A stretch of 64,000 nt of DNA. Source: Intestinimonas sp. Its GTDB lineage: Bacteria; Bacillota; Clostridia; Oscillospirales; Oscillospiraceae. Shown in pieces: positions 43,015 to 51,008 of this stretch. The notes under the pieces were generated by a model. It searched no databases. It saw only the letters and a list, made by a program, of their open reading frames with translations, and had not been told where the DNA came from. Both the position numbers and the translations under genes were made by a program. Every line of letters starts with the position of its first letter. The stretch's first letter is position 1. Location of the stretch: positions 46,000 to 109,999 of the forward strand of contig JALCSB010000009.1 of assembly GCA_022653075.1 (NCBI GenBank). The letters run 5' to 3'.

Positions 43015-43846
43015 GGATCGCTCCTTTGGTGTTTTTGTTCCGGAAAATATCCCGATAAACGCCGGGGGGCAATCCGATAAACATCGTAAAGAATTTTGTA
43101 AAATGGCTTTGGTCTGAAAAGCCTGTTTGCATGGCTGCATCAATCAGCGAGGTTCCTTGCTCCAGCAGCTTTTTTGCGGTTCCAACCCGGACGGTTTGCA
43201 AATATCGATAGGGTGTGATGCCTTTTGACTTAGTAAAAGCTCGGAGCAATGCGGATTTCGACAATCCCGCACACGCGCATAGCTGCTCCAGCGAAATCGT
43301 CTCGGTAAAATGTGTCTCAATAAACTTACAGGTATTCTCAATTTCCCTGGGGCAATCTATGGAGTTCTCCTCAAAAGGCTCACAATACCGTTCAAGCAGC
43401 AAGGAAATCATCAAAAGCAACAGCTCTTCTTTTTCAAATTCACCGGAACCGCTCATAATACTGTCATGCAGCGGCTGAATATAGCAGGCCAGCTCTTTGT
43501 CCGAAATAACAGTCTGGCTGAATTGTGGAAGCTTTTCACGTCCGGTGATTTCATTTACCAGTTTGGACATGACCGGTTTCGAAATGTTAATTCCCAAGTA
43601 ATGCAGGGCTTCGGTTCCGGACTGCGCACAGGTGTGATTATCTTCCGGGTTAAAGAGAACAATGTCGTCCCGACGTAAGGTATATTCTTCATTTTTGCAG
43701 GAGAGATATCGTTCACCGGAAACCATATAGCCAATCACATAGTATTCATGAAAATGATTTGGAAAAGGCTGCACAATGCCTTCTAAGCGATAGGCTTCCA
43801 ACTGCAAGTCGCTGTCAAAGCATATCGTGCGTATTTCCTTTTTCAC
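42998..43846 (-). CDS. AraC family transcriptional regulator
   Basis: 282 residues: an N-terminal cupin ligand-binding domain (PFPNHFHEYYVIGYMVSGERYL, DDIVLFNPEDNHTC) and a C-terminal double helix-turn-helix (ISLEQLCACAGLSKSALLRAFTKSKGITPYRYLQTVRV, SLIDAAMQTGFSDQSHFTKFFTMFIGLPPGVYRD). GTG start with AAGGGGGTG upstream. It leads the minus-strand operon and likely controls the EamA exporter and DUF2000 protein in response to the exporter's substrate (inference). Confidence 0.92.
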   Translation of the reverse strand: MKKEIRTICFDSDLQLEAYRLEGIVQPFPNHFHEYYVIGYMVSGERYLSCKNEEYTLRRDDIVLFNPEDNHTCAQSGTEALHYLGINISKPVMSKLVNEITGREKLPQFSQTVISDKELACYIQPLHDSIMSGSGEFEKEELLLLMISLLLERYCEPFEENSIDCPREIENTCKFIETHFTETISLEQLCACAGLSKSALLRAFTKSKGITPYRYLQTVRVGTAKKLLEQGTSLIDAAMQTGFSDQSHFTKFFTMFIGLPPGVYRDIFRNKNTKGAIHEDNT

Positions 43847-44084
43847 GGGAACACCCCCTTACTATTAGAATAACATTTATTTTGGCATATTTCTTGTATG
43901 ATATCTTCGCTTTGCATCAATAAATAGGGTTTGCGTCCAATGCTGACAGCGCGGTAACGGTCAAAGAGCGTAGAAGGCCACTTTATAGCTCGCTTATAGA
44001 AAAGGCACAGTGATGAAGACAGGCCGTCTCATCTGAATCGCTGCAATCAGAAAACAGCTCACCAAAGGCGAACTGTTTTGTGTG
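43847..44084. other. Gene-free stretch with AraC promoter zone
   Basis: AT-richer than its surroundings. It holds the presumed minus-strand promoter of the AraC gene and the terminator at 44051-44079. No coding signal seen. Confidence 0.4.
44051..44079 (-). terminator. Terminator after the regulator remnant (minus strand)
   Basis: 13-bp stem (aaaacagttcgcc / ggtgagctgtttt on the minus strand, two mismatches) with a 3-4-nt loop, just after the remnant's stop codon. Confidence 0.55.
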
Positions 44085-44282
44085 CTATTTCAGCGCGATA
44101 TAAATATCAATCTCCGCGATGCCGTTTTCGTTGCTGATATATTCCTCAAAATCGGCGGAAAAGGTTCGTTCAAGCGGCATACTCCAGATTTCCTCCCACG
44201 CGCGGGACACATCTTTTACAACGTCGCCTTGAATGGTTTGTGGGAGAAAGGTCGTATACAAAAGCAAAAGACTACCGCGCAT
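44085..44282 (-). pseudogene. Remnant of a GyrI-like/effector-binding domain protein
   Basis: About 50 readable C-terminal residues (GDVVKDVSRAWEEIWSMPLERTFSADFEEYISNENGIAEIDIYIALK, in part) have the end pattern of GyrI-like or AraC effector-binding domains: W-x-x-I-W ... FE-Y ... EIDIYI. The expected upstream 100 residues are absent or frameshifted (weak similarity jumps frame before 44230), yet the terminator is retained. A decayed regulator copy is the best reading. Confidence 0.55.
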
Positions 44283-44814
44283 ATCTGGAAAGCATGGGTT
44301 TTCATACCCTGACCATGAACATAAATTTCAATTATTCCTTGATGGTGCTTACGCTGTTTTTGCTTGCTGCCATGACTTTCTTTTCCGGCGTTTTCAATTA
44401 GGAGGTATTCCGGTGCAAACAACGATTTGCAGTAAGCAGTAATATAAATAACACCTTCAACTTACATGATGTGAGTGGCTGTTCCTCTTCATATTGCGGG
44501 GCAATCTGGACGCGTTCAAGCATAAGTCCGTTATGCTTGGACTGCTCCACGGAAAAATTTAAGGAGCTGAAGGTGAAGTGAGGCATAGATTGGTGGTAGA
44601 CAGCATCTGCCATATGTTGTATAATTTCATATAGTGTTGTATCCTATGATCGGTTAAACAAGTGGTTTATCATCAAAAAAACAGTAATTATGAGGAGAAT
44701 TTTTTTGTTTAATACGTTGAAGTCGGAGATTGCGTGAACCGGGGGGGTTGCGTAAACAATAATCTCCGCAAAACCTCCCGAAAGGTGCCATCTACTTTTT
44801 AGGAGGAAATCAGG
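44283..44814. other. Gene-free accessory DNA upstream of the RNHCP gene
   Basis: No convincing gene. A 71-codon minus-strand frame (44398-44613) has no recognisable features. The stretch ends with an 8-bp dyad (44724-44768), a run of seven G, and the AGGAGG of the next gene. Confidence 0.4.
44724..44768. repeat. Inverted repeat upstream of the RNHCP gene
   Basis: Perfect 8-bp arms cggagatt / aatctccg, with two copies of a gcgt(g/a)aac motif and a G7 run inside the loop. Could be an operator or RNA hairpin. Confidence 0.35.
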
Positions 44815-45258
44815 TTGAACCGTAGAAATAAAAGAATCCAGTATGCCAAAGACTACTATCGCAATCATCCTTGTACGGACAGTTTTACCTGCAAGGTCTG
44901 CGGGCGATTCGTTGTTTCCGAAGGGGCGGGGAGCAACCATCGCAACCACTGTCCCAACTGCCTGTCAAGCTTTCATGTGGACAACGAGCCCGGAGATCGG
45001 GCGTCAGACTGCGGCGGAATCATGGACCCAGTGGCCGTGTGGGTAAGAAAAAATGGAGAATGGGCCATTATTCACCGATGCCGCAGGTGTGGGAAGTTAA
45101 GCTCCAACCGTGTGGCTGCGGATGACAACCCCATGAAATTGATGTCCATTGCCATGCGGCCTCTGGCCGAACCTCCGTTTCCCCTGGAGCGCATTGAGGA
45201 ACTAACTGCGCTGATGGCCGGGGACGGCTCCATGGAACCATACGGCAAAAGAACTTAG
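44815..45258 (+). CDS. RNHCP domain protein (zinc-ribbon)
   Basis: 147 residues. The eponymous motif is present (NHRNHCPNC), with paired cysteines CKVCG ... CPNC and a second set DCGG ... CRRCGKLSSNRVAADDNP, so two zinc sites are likely. The family is uncharacterised and occurs in Firmicutes and Actinobacteria. TTG start with AGGAGG 8 nt upstream. Stand-alone gene with its own terminator inside the accessory insertion. Confidence 0.87.
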   Translation: MNRRNKRIQYAKDYYRNHPCTDSFTCKVCGRFVVSEGAGSNHRNHCPNCLSSFHVDNEPGDRASDCGGIMDPVAVWVRKNGEWAIIHRCRRCGKLSSNRVAADDNPMKLMSIAMRPLAEPPFPLERIEELTALMAGDGSMEPYGKRT

Positions 45259-45260
45259 AA

Positions 45261-45309
45261 TAGTAAAGCGGCGGCAACCACCATTCACAGTGGTTGCCGC
45301 CGTTTACTA
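45261..45309 (+). terminator. Terminator after the RNHCP gene
   Basis: Very long inverted repeat: tagtaaa plus cggcggcaaccac paired with gtggttgccgccg plus tttacta, one bulged G, 8-nt loop. Symmetric, so active in either direction. Confidence 0.8.
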
Positions 45310-45337
45310 TTTGAGAGATGGACGGGAACAATCTGTT

Positions 45338-45365
45338 TTGATTTACGTCTAAAAAACAATAAAAC
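45338..45365 (+). promoter_or_regulatory. Possible serpin promoter
   Basis: TTGATT (45338-45343), 16 nt, TAAAAC (45360-45365), 31 nt before the ATG. Weak match. Confidence 0.3.
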
Positions 45366-45395
45366 GGTGCCCGTAAGAGTAAAAAGGAGTTTTAT

Positions 45396-46646
45396 ATGAA
45401 ACGAAAAATCGTGATAGGAGCTCTTTGCCTCACACTTATTTTTTCTGCATCCTGCCGTGGCATACCCGCGCAGGCTGCGGATATGATGGCCGGAGTACAG
45501 GCAAATCCCGTAAACAGTGACATGATTATATCCAGCGACGATACCACTGCCATAGCGGAATTTTCCGTAAAGCTGTTTCAGAACAGCGCTCCGTCCAGCA
45601 CAAATACGCTGATCTCCCCCTTCTCTGTGCTATACGCCTTGGCTATGACGGCAAACGGAGCCAAAGGGGAAACATTGGACCAGATGGAGAACACGTTCGG
45701 TCTTACCGTGCCGGAATTGAACCGGTACCTCCACGCCTACCTGGAAAATCTGCCTTCCGCCGACAAATATAAGTTCAGCGCCGCCGATTCCATTTGGCTT
45801 AAGGACGATGATAAACTCAAAGTGGAGCGGGACTTCCTCCAAACCAATGCTGATTATTATGGAGCATCCATTTACAAAGCAGCTTTTGACAATACCACGC
45901 TCAGGGATATCAACGCCTGGGTCAGCAACAATACCGACGGCATGATTGAAAAAATCCTCGATAAAATTCCGGAGGATGCCATTATGTATCTTATAAATGC
46001 CTTGGCCTTTAGCGCCGAATGGGAAAATACTTATAACGAAAGTCAGGTATGCGAGGGCACCTTTACCACCAAATCCGGAGGGAAAGAAAATGTAGAGATG
46101 ATGTATGATTCCGAACATAAATACCTGGACGACGGAAACGCAACAGGGTTCCTCAAGTATTACGCTGACCGGAAATATGCCTTTGCCGCCCTGCTGCCGA
46201 ACGAAGGCGTTTCCATCAACGATTATGTCGCATCCCTCACCGGCAAAGAGCTCATAAACACACTGCATAACGCCAGAGATGTCGAAGTAAAAACCGCCAT
46301 TCCGAAATTTAAGAGCGAATATTCTGTGGAGATGAGCAGCATTTTGAAATCCATGGGCTTGTTGGATGCATTCAGCGCGGACAGAGCCGACTTTTCCGGA
46401 CTGGGTCATTGGGAAAACGGCAATATTTTTATCAGCCAGGTGCTTCACAAAACTTATATTGCCGTAGATGAAAAGGGGACTAAGGCCGGAGCCGCCACTA
46501 TAGTGGAAATGATGGATACAGGATGTGCCATGCCCTCTTCGGACATCAAAACCGTTTATCTTGATCGTCCGTTTGTCTATATGCTCATCGACTGTGAAAC
46601 AAATTTCCCCATCTTTTTCGGTACTACAATGGAGATTAGTCAGTAA
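45396..46646 (+). CDS. Secreted serpin (serine protease inhibitor)
   Basis: 416 residues. An export signal covers residues 1-20 (KRKIVIGALCLTLIFSASC), with a cysteine that could make it a lipoprotein although the lipobox is imperfect. The serpin fold follows in full: NTLISPFSVLYALAMTANGAKGET, LINALAFSAEW, AIPKFKSEYSVEM, and the hinge DEKGTKAGAATIVE (358-371). The reactive loop then reads MMDTGCAMPSS and the breach/F-helix end VYLDRPFVYMLIDCETNFPIFFG. By alignment to mammalian serpins with P17 at Glu359, P1-P1' is Thr375-Gly376. A small-residue hinge means it should be inhibitory. Function: protection from host or microbial proteases (inference). Confidence 0.94.
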   Translation: MKRKIVIGALCLTLIFSASCRGIPAQAADMMAGVQANPVNSDMIISSDDTTAIAEFSVKLFQNSAPSSTNTLISPFSVLYALAMTANGAKGETLDQMENTFGLTVPELNRYLHAYLENLPSADKYKFSAADSIWLKDDDKLKVERDFLQTNADYYGASIYKAAFDNTTLRDINAWVSNNTDGMIEKILDKIPEDAIMYLINALAFSAEWENTYNESQVCEGTFTTKSGGKENVEMMYDSEHKYLDDGNATGFLKYYADRKYAFAALLPNEGVSINDYVASLTGKELINTLHNARDVEVKTAIPKFKSEYSVEMSSILKSMGLLDAFSADRADFSGLGHWENGNIFISQVLHKTYIAVDEKGTKAGAATIVEMMDTGCAMPSSDIKTVYLDRPFVYMLIDCETNFPIFFGTTMEISQ

Positions 46647-46730
46647 CTATTTCAGCAAGGCAATATTGCATTTAGTTGGTAAATAAGGCATATATACGTA
46701 TGTGATCCTATTTGTACAATCACAAATTAC

Positions 46731-46768
46731 AAAAAAGCCGGCATGTTCTGAACTATGCCGGCTTTTTT
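46731..46768 (+). terminator. Terminator after the serpin gene
   Basis: Perfect 14-bp stem aaaaaagccggcat / atgccggctttttt with a 10-nt loop; symmetric. Confidence 0.9.
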
Positions 46769-46902
46769 GCTTGCCAACCCCACGAATTTTTACGTTGTAT
46801 GATTAGAATGGGACAAAAACGTAAAAAGTTTGTTCTTCCCTCTATGCAAACGGGTAAACTTATATTAAAATGAATAAGACAAAACAGGGGAAGGGATGGT
46901 GC

Positions 46903-47631
46903 ATGAAAATGCCCGAACCACAGTATAGACGAGTTCTTCTCAAGGTCAGCGGGGAAGCGCTCGCGGGCGCGGCTAACCGCGGACTGGATTTTGATGTTAT
47001 TGGTGAAGTCTGCGAGGTTATCAAGAAATGCTCCGATGCCGGCGTTCAGGTTGGTGTCGTGGTTGGAGGAGGAAATTTCTGGCGCGGATTAAAAGACGGC
47101 GGCGACCGCATGGAACGTACCCGCGCCGACCACATGGGCATGCTGGCCACGGTTATCAACTGTTTGGCGCTGGCCGATATGCTGGAGCAAAAGGGCATCG
47201 ATGTCCGCGTACAGACAGCCATTGAAATGCGCTCGGTGGCAGAGCCGTATATTCGCTCAAAAGCCATTCGTCATATGGAAAAGGGCCGAGTCGTCATCTT
47301 TGGATGCGGAACCGGTAATCCTTACTTTTCCACTGACACGGCGGCGGTTCTGCGTGCGGCTGAAATAGACGCCGACGTGATTCTGCTGGCAAAGAATATT
47401 GATGGCGTGTACAGCGCGGACCCGCGCAAAGACCCCGGTGCCATTAAATATGACAGTATCACATACGATGATATCCTGTCACAGCATCTGGAGGTTATGG
47501 ACTCTACGGCAACCTCTCTGTCCATGGATAATAAAATCCCGGTCATTCTTTTCGCACTGAAGGACCCTGAAAATATTTACCGCGTGATTATGGGGGAAAA
47601 GATCGGCACGATTGTCAAGGAGGGCAAGTAA
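46903..47631 (+). CDS. pyrH: UMP kinase
   Basis: Phosphorylates UMP to UDP. 242 residues of the amino-acid-kinase fold: [61 protein letters not shown] and [22 protein letters not shown] 46903 has an AGGGGAAGGG site 7-8 nt upstream; in-frame codons further up are rejected. First gene of the pyrH-frr-uppS-cdsA-dxr-rseP-ispG-polC run. Confidence 0.96.
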   Translation: MKMPEPQYRRVLLKVSGEALAGAANRGLDFDVIGEVCEVIKKCSDAGVQVGVVVGGGNFWRGLKDGGDRMERTRADHMGMLATVINCLALADMLEQKGIDVRVQTAIEMRSVAEPYIRSKAIRHMEKGRVVIFGCGTGNPYFSTDTAAVLRAAEIDADVILLAKNIDGVYSADPRKDPGAIKYDSITYDDILSQHLEVMDSTATSLSMDNKIPVILFALKDPENIYRVIMGEKIGTIVKEGK

Positions 47632-47634
47632 GTA

Positions 47635-48189
47635 ATGAAAGAGATATTAAAACCGTTTGACCAGAAGATGGAAAAAACGATTGCTGTGGTAAAAGCTGAC
47701 TATGCAGGGGTCAGGGCCGGACGTGCAAACGCCTCCGTACTGGATAAAATTTCCGTGGACTATTATGGAAGTCCGACTCCGATCAATCAAATTGCGGCGA
47801 TTTCTTCTCCCGATCCCCATGCACTGGTCATCCAGCCCTGGGACAGCAGTCTGCTTAAGGCAGTCGAAAAAGCCATTCAGACTTCTGACTTGGGAATTAA
47901 TCCGCAGAATGACGGCCGGGTGGTTCGGCTTAGTTTTCCGCAGCTTACGGAGGAACGCCGCAAAGAATTGTCTAAGCAAGTGAAAAAATACGCAGAGGGC
48001 GGAAAGGTTGCCATTCGGAATATTCGCCGGGAGGCAATTGATAAATTTAAAGATCAAAAGAAAAAATCTGAAATGACAGAAGACGAATATAAAGAGTATG
48101 AAAAGGATTTGCAGGATTTGACCGATGCTCGATGCAAGCAGATTGACGAGCTCACCGCTGCAAAGGAAAAGGAACTTATGGCAGTATAA
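47635..48189 (+). CDS. frr: Ribosome recycling factor
   Basis: Splits post-termination ribosomes with EF-G. 184 residues: the three-helix-bundle protein with GVRAGRANASVLDKISVDYYGSPTPINQIA (hinge region) and VRLSFPQLTEERRKELSKQVKKYAEGGKVAIRNIRREA, both diagnostic. Starts 3 nt after pyrH. Confidence 0.97.
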   Translation: MKEILKPFDQKMEKTIAVVKADYAGVRAGRANASVLDKISVDYYGSPTPINQIAAISSPDPHALVIQPWDSSLLKAVEKAIQTSDLGINPQNDGRVVRLSFPQLTEERRKELSKQVKKYAEGGKVAIRNIRREAIDKFKDQKKKSEMTEDEYKEYEKDLQDLTDARCKQIDELTAAKEKELMAV

Positions 48190-48213
48190 GCGTTTTGCAG
48201 TTACATGCTTTGC

Positions 48214-48243
48214 GGTGCGGAGTGTTTCTTGGCACTCCGCACC
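48214..48243 (+). other. GC-rich hairpin between frr and uppS
   Basis: Perfect 11-bp stem ggtgcggagtg / cactccgcacc, 8-nt loop, no T tract: a processing or attenuation hairpin rather than a full terminator. Confidence 0.5.
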
Positions 48244-48269
48244 AAATCTTGCCTGGAATGGGACGGTTT

Positions 48270-49010
48270 ATGGCTTTATTCAAAAAAAAAGAAACCACCA
48301 ACGTGGATTTTAACGATTTACCCCGCCATGTGGCTATTATTATGGATGGAAACGGCCGATGGGCGAAAAAGCGCGGCCTGCCGCGCACGGCCGGCCATGC
48401 CGCTGGCGCAGAAACATTGCGGTCGATTGCAACCTATTGTAAGCAGATAGGTTTACGTTACCTTACGGTCTATGCGTTTTCTACGGAAAACTGGGGACGT
48501 CCTGCGGAAGAAGTCGGCGGCATTATGGGCCTGCTGAAAAAATATCTGCGGGAGGCCATCGACCAGGCGGATCACAATCAGGTTAAGTTCCGTTTTTTGG
48601 GTGATCTCGCCTCACTTTCCCCGGAACTGCGCGATCTTTGCTTGCGTACGGAGGAGGTAACCCGGCTGTATGAAGACTGTCAGATCAATATCTGCCTGAA
48701 TTATGGCGGCAGAGATGAAATTCTGCACGCCGCGCAAGCGTTTGCTGCCGACTATGCCGAAGGCCGTGCCACGCTTGATGAATTGACCGAACAGCGGATG
48801 GGACGGTATTTGTTTACCTCCGGTGTCCCTGACCCTGACCTCGTGATTCGTCCCAGCGGGGAAGTGCGCATTTCCAACTTCCTGCTGTGGCAGTCGGCTT
48901 ATGCTGAATTCTATTTCACGGACGTTTTGTGGCCGGATTTTGACCGGAATGAATTGCATCGGGCGCTGGCCGCTTATCAAAAGCGCTCCCGCCGGTTCGG
49001 AGGTGTCTGA
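48270..49010 (+). CDS. uppS: Isoprenyl transferase (undecaprenyl diphosphate synthase)
   Basis: Condenses IPP units into the C55 carrier for peptidoglycan. About 246 residues: HVAIIMDGNGRWAKKRGLPRTAGHAAGAE (catalytic Asp and substrate Arg), TVYAFSTENWGRP, NICLNYGGRDEIL and PDPDLVIRPSGEVRISNFLLWQSAYAEFYF. ATG 48270 is taken as the start, though its ribosome binding site is weak; ATG 48258 is possible. Its IPP comes from the MEP pathway (ispD, ispF, dxr, ispG in this window). Confidence 0.95.
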   Translation: MALFKKKETTNVDFNDLPRHVAIIMDGNGRWAKKRGLPRTAGHAAGAETLRSIATYCKQIGLRYLTVYAFSTENWGRPAEEVGGIMGLLKKYLREAIDQADHNQVKFRFLGDLASLSPELRDLCLRTEEVTRLYEDCQINICLNYGGRDEILHAAQAFAADYAEGRATLDELTEQRMGRYLFTSGVPDPDLVIRPSGEVRISNFLLWQSAYAEFYFTDVLWPDFDRNELHRALAAYQKRSRRFGGV

Positions 49011-49011
49011 T

Positions 49012-49836
49012 ATGGGAAAGCGTATTTTGGTTGCCATTGTGGGAGTTCCTCTAATTTTTCTGGCGCTGTTTGGGACACCCGCTTGGGTCTTGCCTGGCGT
49101 CATCTCCGTGCTTTCCATGGTTGCCGTCCACGAAGTGATCTGGTCCACCGGGTTTGTGAAGCATCCCCGCATTTCTGGTTATGCGCTGGTGCTTGCCGGG
49201 CTGATCCCTATCTGGGCTTTTATGGGTGAGCATAAGCTGCCCATTTTATGCGCCTTACTGATCTATGTCGTACTGCTGTTTGGGGAAGCCATGGCAAGCC
49301 ACTATACCGTAACCATGGAAAAAATGGGAGGTTCTTTTTTCCTTTCCATCATGATTCCATATTTTTTGTCGTCCTTTGTGCGCATTCGCAGAATGCCGGA
49401 TTGGAATTTATACATTGTGCTGCCCTTTGTAGTAGCATTTACCAGCGATGCCTTTGCACTGTTCGGCGGAATGCTGTTTGGACGCCGCAAGCTGGCACCG
49501 GAACTTTCGCCTAAGAAGACGGTAGAGGGTGCGGTAAGCGGTCTGCTGGGTTCCATCGTGTCCACCCTGATCTATGGCGTCATTATTCACCTTGTGTTTC
49601 AGACGGAAGTATGCTACCCGATTCTGGTTGTTTACGCAGGACTGGGCGCCGTGCTTTCTCAATTTGGAGATTTGGCATTTTCCTATATTAAGCGCCAGTA
49701 TGGTATAAAGGACTACGGAAACATTTTTCCGGGGCATGGCGGAGTCCTGGACCGGTTTGACAGCGTAATTTTTTGCGCCCCGTTTTTGGAACTTCTTATC
49801 ACATGGCTGCCCGCCATAGGGGGTGTGTACCGATGA
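49012..49836 (+). CDS. cdsA: Phosphatidate cytidylyltransferase
   Basis: Makes CDP-diacylglycerol for phospholipid synthesis. 274 residues with about eight membrane helices and the signature near the C-terminus, SYIKRQYGIKDYGNIFPGHGGVLDRFDS. ATG 49012 with GGAGGTG 6 nt upstream, 1 nt after uppS. Overlaps dxr by 4 nt. Confidence 0.95.
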   Translation: MGKRILVAIVGVPLIFLALFGTPAWVLPGVISVLSMVAVHEVIWSTGFVKHPRISGYALVLAGLIPIWAFMGEHKLPILCALLIYVVLLFGEAMASHYTVTMEKMGGSFFLSIMIPYFLSSFVRIRRMPDWNLYIVLPFVVAFTSDAFALFGGMLFGRRKLAPELSPKKTVEGAVSGLLGSIVSTLIYGVIIHLVFQTEVCYPILVVYAGLGAVLSQFGDLAFSYIKRQYGIKDYGNIFPGHGGVLDRFDSVIFCAPFLELLITWLPAIGGVYR

Positions 49837-50981
49837 GCAGGATCATTTCCGTTTTGGGTTCTACCGGTTCCATCGGGCGCCAGTCTCTGGAGGTTATGGA
49901 ACGCTGTCATATGAGAGCGGCCGCTTTGACCGCCCGCGTAAACGTCACCATGCTGGAAGCGCAGGCGAGAAAATTTCATCCCCGGCTGGCGGTTATGACC
50001 GATCCCAAGGCGGCCAGCGACCTTCGGGTCAAGCTGGCGGATACTGAAATTCGCGTTTTGTCAGGCCCAGAGGGGCTTCTGGAAGCCGCCACAATTCCGG
50101 ATGCGGATACCGTAATCACCGGCGTGGTTGGCGTTGCCGGGCTGGCACCGACGCTCGCCGCCATTCGGTGTGGTAAGCGGATTGCACTGGCCAACAAAGA
50201 AACCCTGGTCTGCGCAGGGGAGCTTGTGATGGAGCAGGCAGACGCCTGTGGCGCTGAAATTATCCCGGTGGACTCCGAGCACTCTGCTATTTTCCAGTGC
50301 CTTCAGGGTAACCGGGACAGGGGAGAGGTTAAACGCCTGATTCTGACCGCCTCCGGTGGGCCATTTTTCGGTTACAGCAAAGAGCAGCTGCGCGGCGTGA
50401 CGCTGGCGCAGGCCCTGCACCATCCCAACTGGTCCATGGGTGCTAAGGTTACGGTGGACTCCGCCACGCTGATCAATAAGGGCCTGGAGCTAATCGAAGC
50501 GATGCGCCTTTACCGCATGCCGCCTGAAAAAATCTCTATTGTCATTCACCGGGAGAGTATTATTCATTCGATGGTGGAATATTGTGATCATGCCGTTCTG
50601 GCTCAGCTGGGTGCTGCTGATATGCGCCTTCCCATCCAGTACGCTTTAACGTGGCCGGACCGTATCGCGGGTCCGGCCCGTGAGCTAGACCTGCTGCATT
50701 GCTCTCCGCTGACGTTTGCCGCCCCGGATCTGAATGCCTTTCCGGGACTGAAACTGGCTATGAATGCCGCCGCCCGGGGCGGCACGGCGCCGGCTGTTTT
50801 CAGCGGAGCCAATGAAGCGGCTGTGGATTTGTTCCTCCGGGAAAAAATTTGTTTTTCCCGGATCCCGGAACTGGTCGGGGATGCCCTGTGTGAAGTGTCT
50901 CATATCTGTAAGCCTCAGCTAGAGGATATCATGGCCGCGGATCAGATGGCGCGCCAGTCGGTCCGCCGTCGCTTTTCGTAA
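49833..50981 (+). CDS. dxr: 1-deoxy-D-xylulose 5-phosphate reductoisomerase
   Basis: First committed MEP-pathway enzyme (DXP to MEP, NADPH). 382 residues: NADPH-binding VLGSTGSIGRQSLEV, LANKETLVCAGELV, the metal site PVDSEHSAIFQCLQG, and the substrate loop ATLINKGLELIEA with HRESIIHSMVE. ATG overlaps the cdsA stop. Product is the substrate of IspD at 0.4-1.1 kb. Confidence 0.97.
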   Translation: MSRIISVLGSTGSIGRQSLEVMERCHMRAAALTARVNVTMLEAQARKFHPRLAVMTDPKAASDLRVKLADTEIRVLSGPEGLLEAATIPDADTVITGVVGVAGLAPTLAAIRCGKRIALANKETLVCAGELVMEQADACGAEIIPVDSEHSAIFQCLQGNRDRGEVKRLILTASGGPFFGYSKEQLRGVTLAQALHHPNWSMGAKVTVDSATLINKGLELIEAMRLYRMPPEKISIVIHRESIIHSMVEYCDHAVLAQLGAADMRLPIQYALTWPDRIAGPARELDLLHCSPLTFAAPDLNAFPGLKLAMNAAARGGTAPAVFSGANEAAVDLFLREKICFSRIPELVGDALCEVSHICKPQLEDIMAADQMARQSVRRRFS

Positions 50982-51008
50982 TTTGTTAGTTCCTTTTGAG
51001 GTGTAGCT

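Noticed and set aside
44398..44613. A 71-codon minus-strand frame in the accessory region
   Set aside because: No recognisable motif or good ribosome binding site; kept only as part of a gene-free stretch.
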